Position numbers and translations under genes: made by a program. A DNA stretch of 18,658 bases from Chitinophaga pinensis (GTDB taxonomy: Bacteria; Bacteroidota; Bacteroidia; Chitinophagales; Chitinophagaceae). A model generated the notes under the pieces. It saw nothing but the letters and a program-made list of their open reading frames with translations. It was not told the origin of the DNA and ran no database searches. This document shows positions 1 through 6,161 of this stretch, piece after piece (position 1 is the stretch's first letter; each line of letters begins with the position of its first letter). Location: positions 1 through 18,658 of the forward strand of contig CALQKL020000018.1 in NCBI GenBank assembly GCA_943331145.2. The letters are read 5' to 3'.

Positions 1-200
1 CTAACGGGCAACAACTTCAAGATGGAGATACCGTAGTACTTACAAAATCTTTGGATGTAAAAGGTTCTACATTAAACGCCAAAATGGGAACCGTGGTAAA
101 AAACATCAAAATCGTAGCAGACAACACAGAACAAATCGAAGGCAAAGTAGAAGGGCAATTGATTGTTATCCTTACAAAATATGTGAGAAAGCAGGGGTAA
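1..200 (+). CDS. PhnA/YjdM-like protein, C-terminal part (5' end outside window)
   Basis: The frame is open from the left edge (first full codon at 3) to a TAA at 198-200, giving the last 65 residues. The peptide contains LQDGDTVVLTKSLDVKGS and then GTVVKNIKIV, which matches the C-terminal beta-rich PhnA domain of the YjdM family. That family was named for the E. coli phosphonate region but has no proven role in phosphonate breakdown. The N-terminal zinc ribbon usual for the family would lie upstream and cannot be checked here. The gene faces the minus-strand DUF2256 gene; the 169 bp between them hold only repeats. The family call rests on this conserved C-terminal segment, and the precise function is unknown. 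Confidence 0.82.
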   Translation, partial: NGQQLQDGDTVVLTKSLDVKGSTLNAKMGTVVKNIKIVADNTEQIEGKVEGQLIVILTKYVRKQG

Positions 201-201
201 G

Positions 202-246
202 ATGAGGTTGATGAGGTTCAAAAGGTTCAATGCGTTCAAAAGGTTG
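202..246 (+). repeat. 9-bp periodic repeat, copy A (5 units)
   Basis: Five consecutive 9-mers, each with a GGTT or CGTT core: atgaggttg, atgaggttc, aaaaggttc, aatgcgttc, aaaaggttg. The array starts directly after the stop codon of the PhnA-like gene. The same motif recurs at 5802-5891 and, inverted, at 6162-6206. It is not a hairpin and has no spacer structure. Confidence 0.75.
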
Positions 247-323
247 GAAGCATTTTCCGTTTATACTTCTTCGTTTTATAAATAAATTTTCTTCTTCGTG
301 AGTTTATGCTTTCTAGTTTAAAA

Positions 324-361
324 CTTTGCGTCTTTGCTCCCTTGAGAGCTTTGCGCGAAAC
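324..361 (+). repeat. TTTGCG-rich intergenic repeat
   Basis: CTTTGCGTCTTTGCTCCC followed by TTGAGAGCTTTGCGCG, again roughly 9-bp spaced, with an imperfect GCTCCC-TT-GAGAGC palindrome at 336-349. From memory, TTTGCG-type repeats are common in intergenic DNA of Bacteroidota. It lies just beyond the 3' end of the DUF2256 gene. The T-rich stretch 247-323 in front of it shows two TTCTTCG words but no gene. Confidence 0.45.
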
Positions 362-369
362 AAAAAACC

Positions 370-519
370 TCACTTACTCTTCTTACTCATCCTACACCTA
401 TCACTACAATATTTCACCTCTTCCCAAACCTTCTCCCATTTTTTTCGCCATGTGAATGGTCTATTGCAAACCACACAAATTTTTTCTGGCAAATGCTGTT
501 TTTTTACTCCCTTACTCAA
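370..519 (-). CDS. DUF2256 zinc-ribbon small protein
   Basis: A 49-residue reading frame on the minus strand that starts at TTG (519-517) and ends at TGA (372-370). The translation begins MSKGVKKQHLPEKICVVCNR and continues with PFTWRKKWEKVWEEVKYCSD, then RCRMSKKSK. This is the DUF2256 pattern: LP-K-C-x-x-C, the PFTWRKKW core, then C-x3-C. Cys15, Cys18, Cys38 and Cys42 probably bind one zinc ion. The TTG start overlaps the TGA stop of the upstream flavin-reductase gene (shared TTGA, 516-519), which suggests translational coupling. No ATG is available in frame upstream of the conserved part. The function is unknown; homologues are often encoded beside photolyase/cryptochrome genes (from memory). 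The family assignment is strong because cysteines, tryptophans and length all fit. Confidence 0.88.
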   Translation of the reverse strand: MSKGVKKQHLPEKICVVCNRPFTWRKKWEKVWEEVKYCSDRCRMSKKSK

Positions 520-1007
520 ATCGAAATAATTTTCTTTTCACTTAAAATATTTAATGTCAATTCTTTTCCATCATTTAAATTTTTATATGCCACAACATCA
601 CATAAAAAACAAACATGATCGCCGCCATCCGTTTCGTGTATCACTTTCATTTCCATTACCGCCAAAGCTTCTTTCAAAACATTAAATCCCTTCCATTGGG
701 TTAATAAATTGCGTTTGCTCAACTTTTCTATTTTATTGATTTTGTTTCCCGATTGTTTACCCAATAATCGCACCAACGCATATTGTGTAACTGATAAAAT
801 CTGCAATACAAATGTTCCGTTTAAACGAACATTTTCTAATGTTTTTGTGTTTTTGTATACAGCACATATAAATCGCTTTGGCTTCATGCTTACAGCAGTT
901 GCGTAAGTAATGATGTTCATGTTATCAAATTCGGCTCCCTTGCTACTTATGCTATACACGGGCAAATCCACTCTATTCCATGGCTTTTTTTTGATTTGAA
1001 CTGACAC
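516..1007 (-). CDS. Flavin reductase family protein (FMN-binding split barrel), short form
   Basis: A 163-residue protein, GTG start. It resembles the flavin-reductase-like (DIM6/NTAB) split-barrel family, which binds FMN and uses NAD(P)H to reduce flavin or serves as an FMN-binding oxidoreductase. The fold's conserved FMN-region pattern is seen in NIITYATAVSMKPKRF (31-46), VLQILS (67-72) and the C-terminal GDHVCFLCDVVAY (129-141). The family is usually 150-200 residues, so the protein is full length. The stop codon overlaps the TTG start of the DUF2256 gene, so the two are probably co-transcribed and coupled. It is divergent from the SDR gene over 72 bp. The substrate cannot be told. It is only a distant relative of the larger flavin-reductase protein at 3290-4174. 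Confidence 0.85.
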   Translation of the reverse strand: MSVQIKKKPWNRVDLPVYSISSKGAEFDNMNIITYATAVSMKPKRFICAVYKNTKTLENVRLNGTFVLQILSVTQYALVRLLGKQSGNKINKIEKLSKRNLLTQWKGFNVLKEALAVMEMKVIHETDGGDHVCFLCDVVAYKNLNDGKELTLNILSEKKIISI

Positions 1008-1042
1008 GATTTTGTTTTTTATGAATTTTTAAAAACATTAAA

Positions 1043-1050
1043 CAAATAGA
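1043..1050 (-). promoter_or_regulatory. Possible -7 box for the flavin reductase-DUF2256 unit
   Basis: On the minus strand the sequence reads TCTATTTG, one mismatch from the Bacteroidota -7 consensus TAnnTTTG, and lies 36 bases before the GTG at 1007. No good -33 TTTG was found at the usual distance, so this is tentative. Confidence 0.3.
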
Positions 1051-1079
1051 AAAGGAATTTGTTTTAAATAAAAAATCAA

Positions 1080-1796
1080 ATGGAAACGATTAAAGGGAAA
1101 AACATTTTAGTGATAGGCGCAACTGGTGGGATCGGAAAAGAAACCATCAAATTACTCGCCAGCTCAGGAGCCAATTTATTTATTACAGGAAGAAACGAAT
1201 CGCTTTTACGATCTACAGTATCTGATTTAAAAATAGATGCAAGTCAATATTTCGTTGGTGATTTAACCATAGCCGAAAATGTAACCAAACTTAAGGACGC
1301 TTATTTTGCAAAATACAATACCATTGATGTTTTAATTAATGCCTCAGGAATTGGCATCATCAAAAACTTGGACCAATTAAGCGAGACAGAATTTTTACAA
1401 ACGCTTATGATTAATTTGTTTTCGCCATACTTAATCATACGTGCATTTTTACCCGCAATGAAAGAAGCAAAAAAAGGGTTGATGATTCATGTACCTGGGG
1501 TTTTGGGCAAAGTGCCAATGGCGGGAGCTGCAGCATATTCTGCAAGTAAATACGGATTGGTAGGCATGTTGCAAAGTATTCGCGAAGAAATTAAACGCAC
1601 CGATATTCGAATTACCAATATTTTCATGGGCGGCGTGGATTCGCCATTTTGGGACAATATCGAACTTAGGGTTCAACGCGATAAAATGATTACTTCCGAA
1701 GAAGCCGCCAAAGCCATTTGGTTTTTATGTCAGCAACCCACTAGCGGGGTAATCAGCGAAATGGTGCTGCAACCTTTTAACCATCAGGCCATTTAA
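1080..1796 (+). CDS. Short-chain dehydrogenase/reductase (SDR) fold protein, catalytic Ser replaced
   Basis: A 238-residue classical-SDR-size protein. The nucleotide-binding glycine motif is GATGGIGK (13-20), the NNAG position reads NASG (87-90), a helix-4 Asn is at 112, and the active-site pair is YSASK (Tyr153, Lys157). Lining up IHVPGVLGKVPMAGAAAY (136-153) with the family pattern (I-x-x-S-S-x-x-G, 13 residues before Tyr) puts Gly140 where the catalytic Ser should be, preceded by Pro139. The DNA there reads cct ggg, with no sign of a frameshift. The protein may therefore bind NAD(P)H but reduce poorly, or use another residue. The gene is divergent from the flavin reductase-DUF2256 pair. 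The substrate is unknown. The fold assignment is secure; an active dehydrogenase role is not. Confidence 0.88.
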   Translation: METIKGKNILVIGATGGIGKETIKLLASSGANLFITGRNESLLRSTVSDLKIDASQYFVGDLTIAENVTKLKDAYFAKYNTIDVLINASGIGIIKNLDQLSETEFLQTLMINLFSPYLIIRAFLPAMKEAKKGLMIHVPGVLGKVPMAGAAAYSASKYGLVGMLQSIREEIKRTDIRITNIFMGGVDSPFWDNIELRVQRDKMITSEEAAKAIWFLCQQPTSGVISEMVLQPFNHQAI

Positions 1797-1877
1797 ACGT
1801 TTTTGCGAAATGAGAAATTTTTTAAGTTGAATGCGGTTTATCCCTTTGAATCAAAGCCAATTTCAAGCAATTTCTTT

Positions 1878-1885
1878 TACTTTTG
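1878..1885 (+). promoter_or_regulatory. Probable -7 box for the NifU-like gene
   Basis: TACTTTTG is an exact match to the Bacteroidota -7 consensus TAnnTTTG and ends 17 bases before the ATG at 1903, which implies a very short 5' leader. A TTTG at 1845-1848 is too far (29 bp) for a normal -33 box, so the upstream element is weak or absent. Confidence 0.5.
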
Positions 1886-1902
1886 TTTATTAATTTTTTT
1901 AT

Positions 1903-2502
1903 ATGATCAAAACAGGAAACCCAGTTATCAGTATTTATACCGAGATGACACCGAACCCGGAAACGATGAAATTTGTAGCCAACAAATTATTGTACCCCGG
2001 TAAAAGCATCGATTTCCCAGATGAGGCCAGCGCAAAACCATCACCATTGGCTCAAGAATTATTCAGTTTCCCTTTTATAAAAGCAGTATTTATTGCCAGC
2101 AATTTTATTACCCTTACCAAAACTTCCGAAACAGAAGATTGGCAAGATATGATTCCAACCATCAAGCAATTTTTGAAAGATTATCTTGAAGAAGGTAAAA
2201 CAGTAGTTAATGATGAGGAAGTTTTGAAAATAAAAGCAGAAAGCAGCAACGAAATCAATGCAGATGATAACGATGTGGTTAAACGCATTAAAGAATTGCT
2301 TGAAAACTACGTAAAACCTGCTGTTGAAATGGATGGCGGTGCTATTCAATTCAAAAGCTTTGAAAACGGAAAAGTGAATTTAATGTTGCAAGGAAGTTGC
2401 AGCGGATGCCCTTCTTCAATGATTACGTTAAAAGCGGGTATCGAAGGCATGATGAAAAGAATGATTCCCGAAGTAAAAGAAGTTGTGGCAGAAGCCGAAT
2501 AA
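1903..2502 (+). CDS. NifU family Fe-S cluster scaffold/carrier (Nfu_N + NifU C-terminal domain)
   Basis: A 199-residue protein. The N-terminal part (about 8-95) is an Nfu_N domain, recognised by YTEMTPNPETMKF (12-24), FPFIKAVF (56-63) and the following ITLTK. An acidic linker (about 100-123) joins it to the C-terminal NifU domain (about 124-199), with VKPAVEMDGGAIQF (137-150) and the cluster-binding C-x-x-C in GSCSGCPSS (Cys166, Cys169). Proteins of this form accept or carry a 4Fe-4S cluster between two subunits and pass it to apo-enzymes in the cytoplasm. It stands alone, with its own promoter-like box upstream and a terminator downstream, and no suf or isc genes are next to it. Both cysteines are present and the length is normal. 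Confidence 0.93.
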   Translation: MIKTGNPVISIYTEMTPNPETMKFVANKLLYPGKSIDFPDEASAKPSPLAQELFSFPFIKAVFIASNFITLTKTSETEDWQDMIPTIKQFLKDYLEEGKTVVNDEEVLKIKAESSNEINADDNDVVKRIKELLENYVKPAVEMDGGAIQFKSFENGKVNLMLQGSCSGCPSSMITLKAGIEGMMKRMIPEVKEVVAEAE

Positions 2503-2523
2503 TAAATACTTAACGCAATTATA

Positions 2524-2556
2524 AAAGCACTTCATTTTGGAGTGCTTTATTTTTAT
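2524..2556 (+). terminator. Rho-independent terminator after the NifU-like gene
   Basis: Stem AAAGCACTTC (2524-2533) pairs with GGAGTGCTTT (2539-2548), one T-G wobble, loop of 5, followed by the T-rich run ATTTTTATA. It lies 21 bases past the stop codon at 2502 and separates this gene from pnuC. Confidence 0.88.
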
Positions 2557-2579
2557 AAAAAGAAATTTGTAGTACACAA

Positions 2580-3206
2580 ATGTTGGCATCAGAAATTTGG
2601 CATTCATTTTATTTAAACATATTGGCAACCACCTGGCAAGAGTGGGTCAGCTTTGTGTTTCAAATTGCTAGCGTTTGGTTTGCTCGTAAAAACAATGTGC
2701 TTGTTTACCCTACAGGAATCATCGGCGTTTTATTAGCAGCATACATTTATTACTTCGTTTCTGCTCCACCACTTTATGCCGATACCATTTTAAATATTTA
2801 CTACTTCGCCATGAGCATTTATGGGTGGTATTTTTGGACGCGTAAAAATAGCAATGAAGTAAGTTATCCCATCAGCTGGTGCAATGCTTCCGAGATAAAA
2901 ATTGGTTTGGGTTTGTTTATGTTTTTTTCTGTAATTATTTATTGGATGCTCATAAAACTCACCAACAGTAACACCCCTGTTTTAGATACCTTGGTTTCTT
3001 CTACAGCGGTTACGGCAATGTGGTGGATGGCAAAAAGAAAAATGGAAAATTGGATTGCATGGATTGTTTCCAACCTTATTGCTATCCCACTAAATTTTTA
3101 CAAAGGGTTTATGTTGTTTACTTTGATGTATGTTTTGTTTTTGTGGCTAGCAGTGCTTGGATATAAAGCATGGAAAATTGATTTGGAATCAAAAAAATCA
3201 GTTTAA
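2580..3206 (+). CDS. pnuC: PnuC-family nicotinamide riboside (vitamin) transporter
   Basis: A 208-residue, largely hydrophobic inner-membrane protein with about seven membrane segments. Family landmarks are NIYYFAMSIYGWYFW (72-86), the charged-aromatic segment MWWMAKRKMENWIAWI (147-162) and IPLNFYKG (169-176), followed by the last helix. PnuC proteins move nicotinamide riboside by facilitated diffusion, trapping it by phosphorylation inside. Some Bacteroidota relatives (PnuT) carry thiamine and sit under a TPP riboswitch. The upstream gap is only 77 bp and mostly filled by the preceding terminator, so no riboswitch is present, which favours nicotinamide riboside. No NadR-type kinase is encoded nearby. 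The family is secure and the substrate is inferred. Confidence 0.88.
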   Translation: MLASEIWHSFYLNILATTWQEWVSFVFQIASVWFARKNNVLVYPTGIIGVLLAAYIYYFVSAPPLYADTILNIYYFAMSIYGWYFWTRKNSNEVSYPISWCNASEIKIGLGLFMFFSVIIYWMLIKLTNSNTPVLDTLVSSTAVTAMWWMAKRKMENWIAWIVSNLIAIPLNFYKGFMLFTLMYVLFLWLAVLGYKAWKIDLESKKSV

Positions 3207-3289
3207 CCTAGATTTTGCCCCAACTATTGTATTTTTATAAAAACAGATTTCAATTCAGAAATCATCATTTTTAATACAGAAAATAAAAA

Positions 3290-4174
3290 ATGCTTACACT
3301 AAATCTATCTGAACTAAAACCTGCCGACGTTCAAAACTATTTGCAACACGCCATTGCGCCTCGTCCTATTTGCTTTGCGTCTACGATTGACAAGGATGGT
3401 CATGTAAATTTAAGTCCGTATAGCTTTTTCAATTTATTTTCTTCAAACCCACCCATTGTTGTTTTTTCGCCAGCCAGAAGGGTGCGCGATAATTCTACCA
3501 AACATACATTGCAAAATGTGCTTGATATTCCTGAAGTAGTCATCAATATTGTGGATTACGATATGGTACAACAAATGTCTTTATCCTCTTGCGATTATGA
3601 TAAGTTTACCAACGAATTTGAAAAAGCAGGATTTACAGAAGAGAAAGCAACGCTGGTTCGTCCACCAATGGTAAAGGAAAGTAAAATAAAATTAGAGTGT
3701 AAAGTAAATCAAGTGATTCCATTAGGAACGGAAGGAGGCGCAGGTAATTTGGTGATTGCGGAAATTTTAATGATGCATATTGATGAATCCATTTTAAATG
3801 CGGAACATAAAATAGATCAAACCAAATTAGATTTAGTAGCCAGGTTAGGTGCCAATTGGTATGCCCGCGTAAATGCAGATAATTTGTTTGAAGTACCAAA
3901 ACCCAATTTGAATTTAGGCATTGGTTTTGATGCACTTCCTGCTTGTATAAAAAACAGTGCTGTATTGAGTGGCAATGATTTGGGTATGTTGGCTAATGTT
4001 AGTGAAATGCCTCTTGTTGACCCCACTTTCCATGATGATACGCTTAAAAACATCATTCAATATTTTTCCATTAACCCCGATGATATGGAAAAAGAGCTAC
4101 ATCATTATGCAAAAAAGCTTCTTCAGAAAAACCAAGTTGATGCGGCTTGGCAGGTATTACTCGCTGCTGTATAA
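3290..4174 (+). CDS. Flavin reductase family protein, long form
   Basis: A 294-residue protein. Residues about 10-200 form the FMN-binding split barrel: APRPICFASTIDKDGHVNLS (23-42), then PYSFFNLFSSNPPIVVFSP (43-61) and the later RLGANWYARV (185-194) are strongly conserved in the cytoplasmic DIM6/NTAB-type flavin reductases of Bacteroidota. The last ~90 residues (about 205-294) are an extra, mostly helical tail not needed for the barrel. The protein probably binds FMN and either reduces it with NAD(P)H or acts on an unknown small substrate. It follows pnuC after 83 bp and precedes lysS, which has its own promoter-like box. Homologues usually carry this generic name, and the physiological role is unknown. 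Confidence 0.87.
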   Translation: MLTLNLSELKPADVQNYLQHAIAPRPICFASTIDKDGHVNLSPYSFFNLFSSNPPIVVFSPARRVRDNSTKHTLQNVLDIPEVVINIVDYDMVQQMSLSSCDYDKFTNEFEKAGFTEEKATLVRPPMVKESKIKLECKVNQVIPLGTEGGAGNLVIAEILMMHIDESILNAEHKIDQTKLDLVARLGANWYARVNADNLFEVPKPNLNLGIGFDALPACIKNSAVLSGNDLGMLANVSEMPLVDPTFHDDTLKNIIQYFSINPDDMEKELHHYAKKLLQKNQVDAAWQVLLAAV

Positions 4175-4190
4175 TTTTCTGTAATTCATC

Positions 4191-4221
4191 TTCAATTACT
4201 GATTTTCTTGGTTTACCTTTG
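4191..4221 (+). promoter_or_regulatory. Probable lysS promoter
   Basis: TACCTTTG at 4214-4221 is an exact TAnnTTTG -7 box, 26 bases before the ATG at 4248. The -33 position holds only TTC (4191-4193) at a spacing of 20, so the upstream box is weak. Confidence 0.5.
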
Positions 4222-4247
4222 TGCCTCTTTAAACGTTTAATATAGTT

Positions 4248-5771
4248 ATGAGTACACAGCATTTGTCGGAACAAGAAATCATCCGTAGAGAAAAGAAAAC
4301 TGAACTTGAAAATTTAGGCATCGATCCATATCCGGCAGCATTGTATCCGGTTAATAGTTCTGCTGAATTTATTAAAGCAAATTATAAAGGCGAAGAAAAC
4401 AAAGCAGATTTTGCAGATGTATGTATTGCAGGCAGAATCATGAGTGTTCGTGATATGGGTAAAGCTAATTTTGCGGTAATGCAAGATGGCACTGGTAAAA
4501 TTCAATTTTATATCAAGCAGGATGATATTTGCCCTGGCGAAGACAAATCGCTTTTTCAGCAAGTTTGGAAAAAGTTAATCGACATAGGCGATTTTGTAGG
4601 CATTAAAGGATATGTATTTACTACAAAAACCGGTGAAACCTCTATCCATGTACGTGAGTTTACCATTTTGAGTAAAGCATTACGTCCTTTGCCAATTGTA
4701 AAAGAAAAAGATGGCGAGTCGTTCGACGAAGTTACTGATCCAGAATTCAGATACAGACAGCGTTACGCGGATTTAATTGTGAATCCTGGCGTAAAGGAAG
4801 TTTTTGTAAAACGTACAAAGTTTATAAATGCGGTACGTGATTTTTTAAATGAGCGCGGTGCGTTGGAAGTAGACACACCTGTATTGCAAAGTATTCCTGG
4901 GGGCGCAGCTGCACGTCCGTTTACTACACACCATAATGCGTTGGATGTGCCGATGTATATGCGTATTGCCAATGAACTTTATTTGAAAAGATTGATTGTG
5001 GGTGGTTTTGAATGGGTATATGAATTCAGCAGAAACTTCAGAAATGAAGGCATGGACAGAACACATAATCCTGAGTTTACCGTATTGGAATTTTACGTAG
5101 CGTATAAAGATTACGAATGGATGATGGATACCACAGAGCAAATGTTGGAAAACGCTGCTATTGCGGTAAATGGAACGTCTACATGTACGGTTGGCGACAA
5201 AGAAATTAGTTTCAAAGCACCATTTAAAAGAGTAGCCATGTATGATGCCATAAAAGAACATACAGGTTTTGATATCAGTGAAATGGATGAAGCAGGCATT
5301 AGAGAGGTTTGTGTAAAATTGGGATTACATGCAGATGCTAAATGGGGCAAAGGAAAATTGATTGATGAAATTTTTGGCGAGAAATGTGAAGGTCATTATA
5401 TACAACCTACTTTCATTACCGATTATCCGGTAGAGATGAGTCCGCTTACAAAAAAACACAGAAGCAAACCCGGATTGGTAGAGCGTTTTGAGCTAATGGT
5501 TAATGGAAAAGAAATCGCAAACGCATATAGCGAGTTAAACGATCCAATCGAGCAACGTGAGCGTTTTGAAGAGCAAGTAAAATTAATGGAAAGAGGTGAT
5601 GATGAAGCGATGTTTATCGACCATGATTTTTTAAGGGCTTTAGAATATGGAATGCCGCCTACAAGTGGAATCGGATTTGGGATAGATAGAATCTGTATGT
5701 TGTTAACCAATCAGCATAGTATTCAAGATGTGTTGTTCTTCCCGATGATGAGGCCGGAGAATAATGGGTAA
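4248..5771 (+). CDS. lysS: Lysyl-tRNA synthetase, class II
   Basis: A 507-residue cytoplasmic enzyme that charges tRNA-Lys with lysine using ATP. The anticodon-binding OB fold spans about 57-145. Class II motif 1 lies in the region 187-213 (FVKRTKFINAVRDFL and VDTPVL). Motif 2 is FRNEGMDRTHNPEFTVLEFY (264-283). Motif 3 is GIGFGIDRICMLL (474-486). The C-terminus LFFPMMRPE (496-504) is typical. The length matches bacterial LysRS (about 490-510), and no residues are missing. It has its own promoter-like box and is followed by a hairpin, so it is probably a single-gene unit. Confidence 0.97.
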   Translation: MSTQHLSEQEIIRREKKTELENLGIDPYPAALYPVNSSAEFIKANYKGEENKADFADVCIAGRIMSVRDMGKANFAVMQDGTGKIQFYIKQDDICPGEDKSLFQQVWKKLIDIGDFVGIKGYVFTTKTGETSIHVREFTILSKALRPLPIVKEKDGESFDEVTDPEFRYRQRYADLIVNPGVKEVFVKRTKFINAVRDFLNERGALEVDTPVLQSIPGGAAARPFTTHHNALDVPMYMRIANELYLKRLIVGGFEWVYEFSRNFRNEGMDRTHNPEFTVLEFYVAYKDYEWMMDTTEQMLENAAIAVNGTSTCTVGDKEISFKAPFKRVAMYDAIKEHTGFDISEMDEAGIREVCVKLGLHADAKWGKGKLIDEIFGEKCEGHYIQPTFITDYPVEMSPLTKKHRSKPGLVERFELMVNGKEIANAYSELNDPIEQRERFEEQVKLMERGDDEAMFIDHDFLRALEYGMPPTSGIGFGIDRICMLLTNQHSIQDVLFFPMMRPENNG

Positions 5772-5773
5772 GG

Positions 5774-5797
5774 AGGGGTTGAATATTTTCAACCCTT
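5774..5797 (+). terminator. Hairpin after lysS, possible terminator
   Basis: GGGTTGAA (5776-5783) pairs perfectly with TTCAACCC (5788-5795) around a TATT loop, extended by A-T and G-T pairs outside. It starts 3 bases past the lysS stop. No T-run follows, so it may stabilise the mRNA end rather than terminate by itself. Confidence 0.5.
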
Positions 5798-5801
5798 ACA
5801 A

Positions 5802-5891
5802 AGAGGTTTGAGAGGTTTATGAGGTTTGTGAAGTTTGTAAAGTTTGTGAAGTTTGTGAAGTTCAAAAGGTTCAATGAGTTCAAAAGGTTGG
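5802..5891 (+). repeat. 9-bp periodic repeat, copy B (10 units)
   Basis: Ten 9-mers in strict register: agaggtttg, agaggttta, tgaggtttg, tgaagtttg, taaagtttg, tgaagtttg, tgaagttca, aaaggttca, atgagttca, aaaggttgg. The right end (AGGTTCAATGAGTTCAAAAG) nearly equals copy A at 202-246. The unit drifts from GTTTG to GTTCA along the array. Confidence 0.8.
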
Positions 5892-5906
5892 GCGATTTTG
5901 TCTGCC

Positions 5907-5931
5907 GATGTTGGTGTTTTCACCAATCATC
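5907..5931. repeat. Intergenic hairpin (TTGGTG-TTTT-CACCAA)
   Basis: TTGGTG (5911-5916) pairs with CACCAA (5921-5926) around TTTT. The stem continues as GATG/CATC (5907-5910 with 5928-5931) past one bulged T. It has no T-tract and no adjacent gene end, so it looks like a small repeat element rather than a terminator. Confidence 0.5.
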
Positions 5932-5958
5932 AAAGTAGATAAGGTTGTAAACCAGGTT

Positions 5959-5999
5959 TAAATCGCTTCGCTGGTTTAATGGTATAATGGTTGATCGAC
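5959..5999 (+). repeat. Left arm of long imperfect inverted repeat around the SRPBCC locus
   Basis: The arm reads TAAATCGCTTCGCTGGTTTA and then ATGGTATAATGGTTGATCGAC. Its inverse complement is found at 6761-6807 with one substitution in the first 20 bases, a short insertion in the middle and the same GGTTGATCG end. Confidence 0.65.
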
Positions 6000-6019
6000 A
6001 TTTTGCATAATCACATCCA

Positions 6020-6039
6020 CCCACGGTTGAAACCGTGGG
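6020..6039. repeat. REP-like palindrome
   Basis: CCCACGGTTGAAACCGTGGG is a perfect 9-bp stem with a 2-base centre. From memory, this palindrome with a following GCTATA is a dispersed intergenic element in Bacteroidota and other phyla, of the kind mobilised by REP-associated tyrosine transposases. Only one copy is in the window and no transposase is present. Confidence 0.65.
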
Positions 6040-6110
6040 CTATAGAAAATTTAATCCAATATCCCACATCCCAAATATTATAATGGTCTCAAAGCAAAAA
6101 TGCTTCCAAC

Positions 6111-6131
6111 ACCAAACGCCAAACACCAAAC
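6111..6131 (+). repeat. 7-bp tandem repeat (3 units)
   Basis: ACCAAAC, GCCAAAC, ACCAAAC in direct succession, preceded by CCAAC. Non-coding, between the REP-like palindrome and the second 9-bp repeat. Confidence 0.5.
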
Positions 6132-6161
6132 AAAAATGAGATTGCCTCTAATTTTAAATAC

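Noticed and set aside
326..529. Plus-strand open frame of 67 codons
   Set aside because: It is antisense to the DUF2256 gene, whose cysteine and tryptophan pattern is conserved. The plus-strand translation shows no domain.
2503..2579. Riboswitch upstream of pnuC
   Set aside because: The gap is 77 bp and mostly occupied by the terminator of the preceding gene; no TPP or NAD riboswitch core can be fitted.
3633..3935. Minus-strand open frame of 100 codons
   Set aside because: It is antisense to the flavin-reductase barrel with no family pattern.
4845..5261. Minus-strand open frame of 138 codons inside lysS
   Set aside because: It lies fully antisense to catalytic motifs of lysS and its translation has no recognisable family; it is a shadow of lysS codon use.
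5659..5883. Minus-strand open frame with an NFTNFTNFT stretch
   Set aside because: The NFT units are the 9-bp DNA repeat read as codons, and the rest is antisense to the lysS 3' end.
5802..5891. CRISPR array
   Set aside because: Units are 9 bp with no spacers and no cas genes nearby.
5948..5978. TAAACCAG/CTGGTTTA as a terminator
   Set aside because: The loop is 15 bases, there is no T-run and no adjacent gene end; it belongs to the repeat element.
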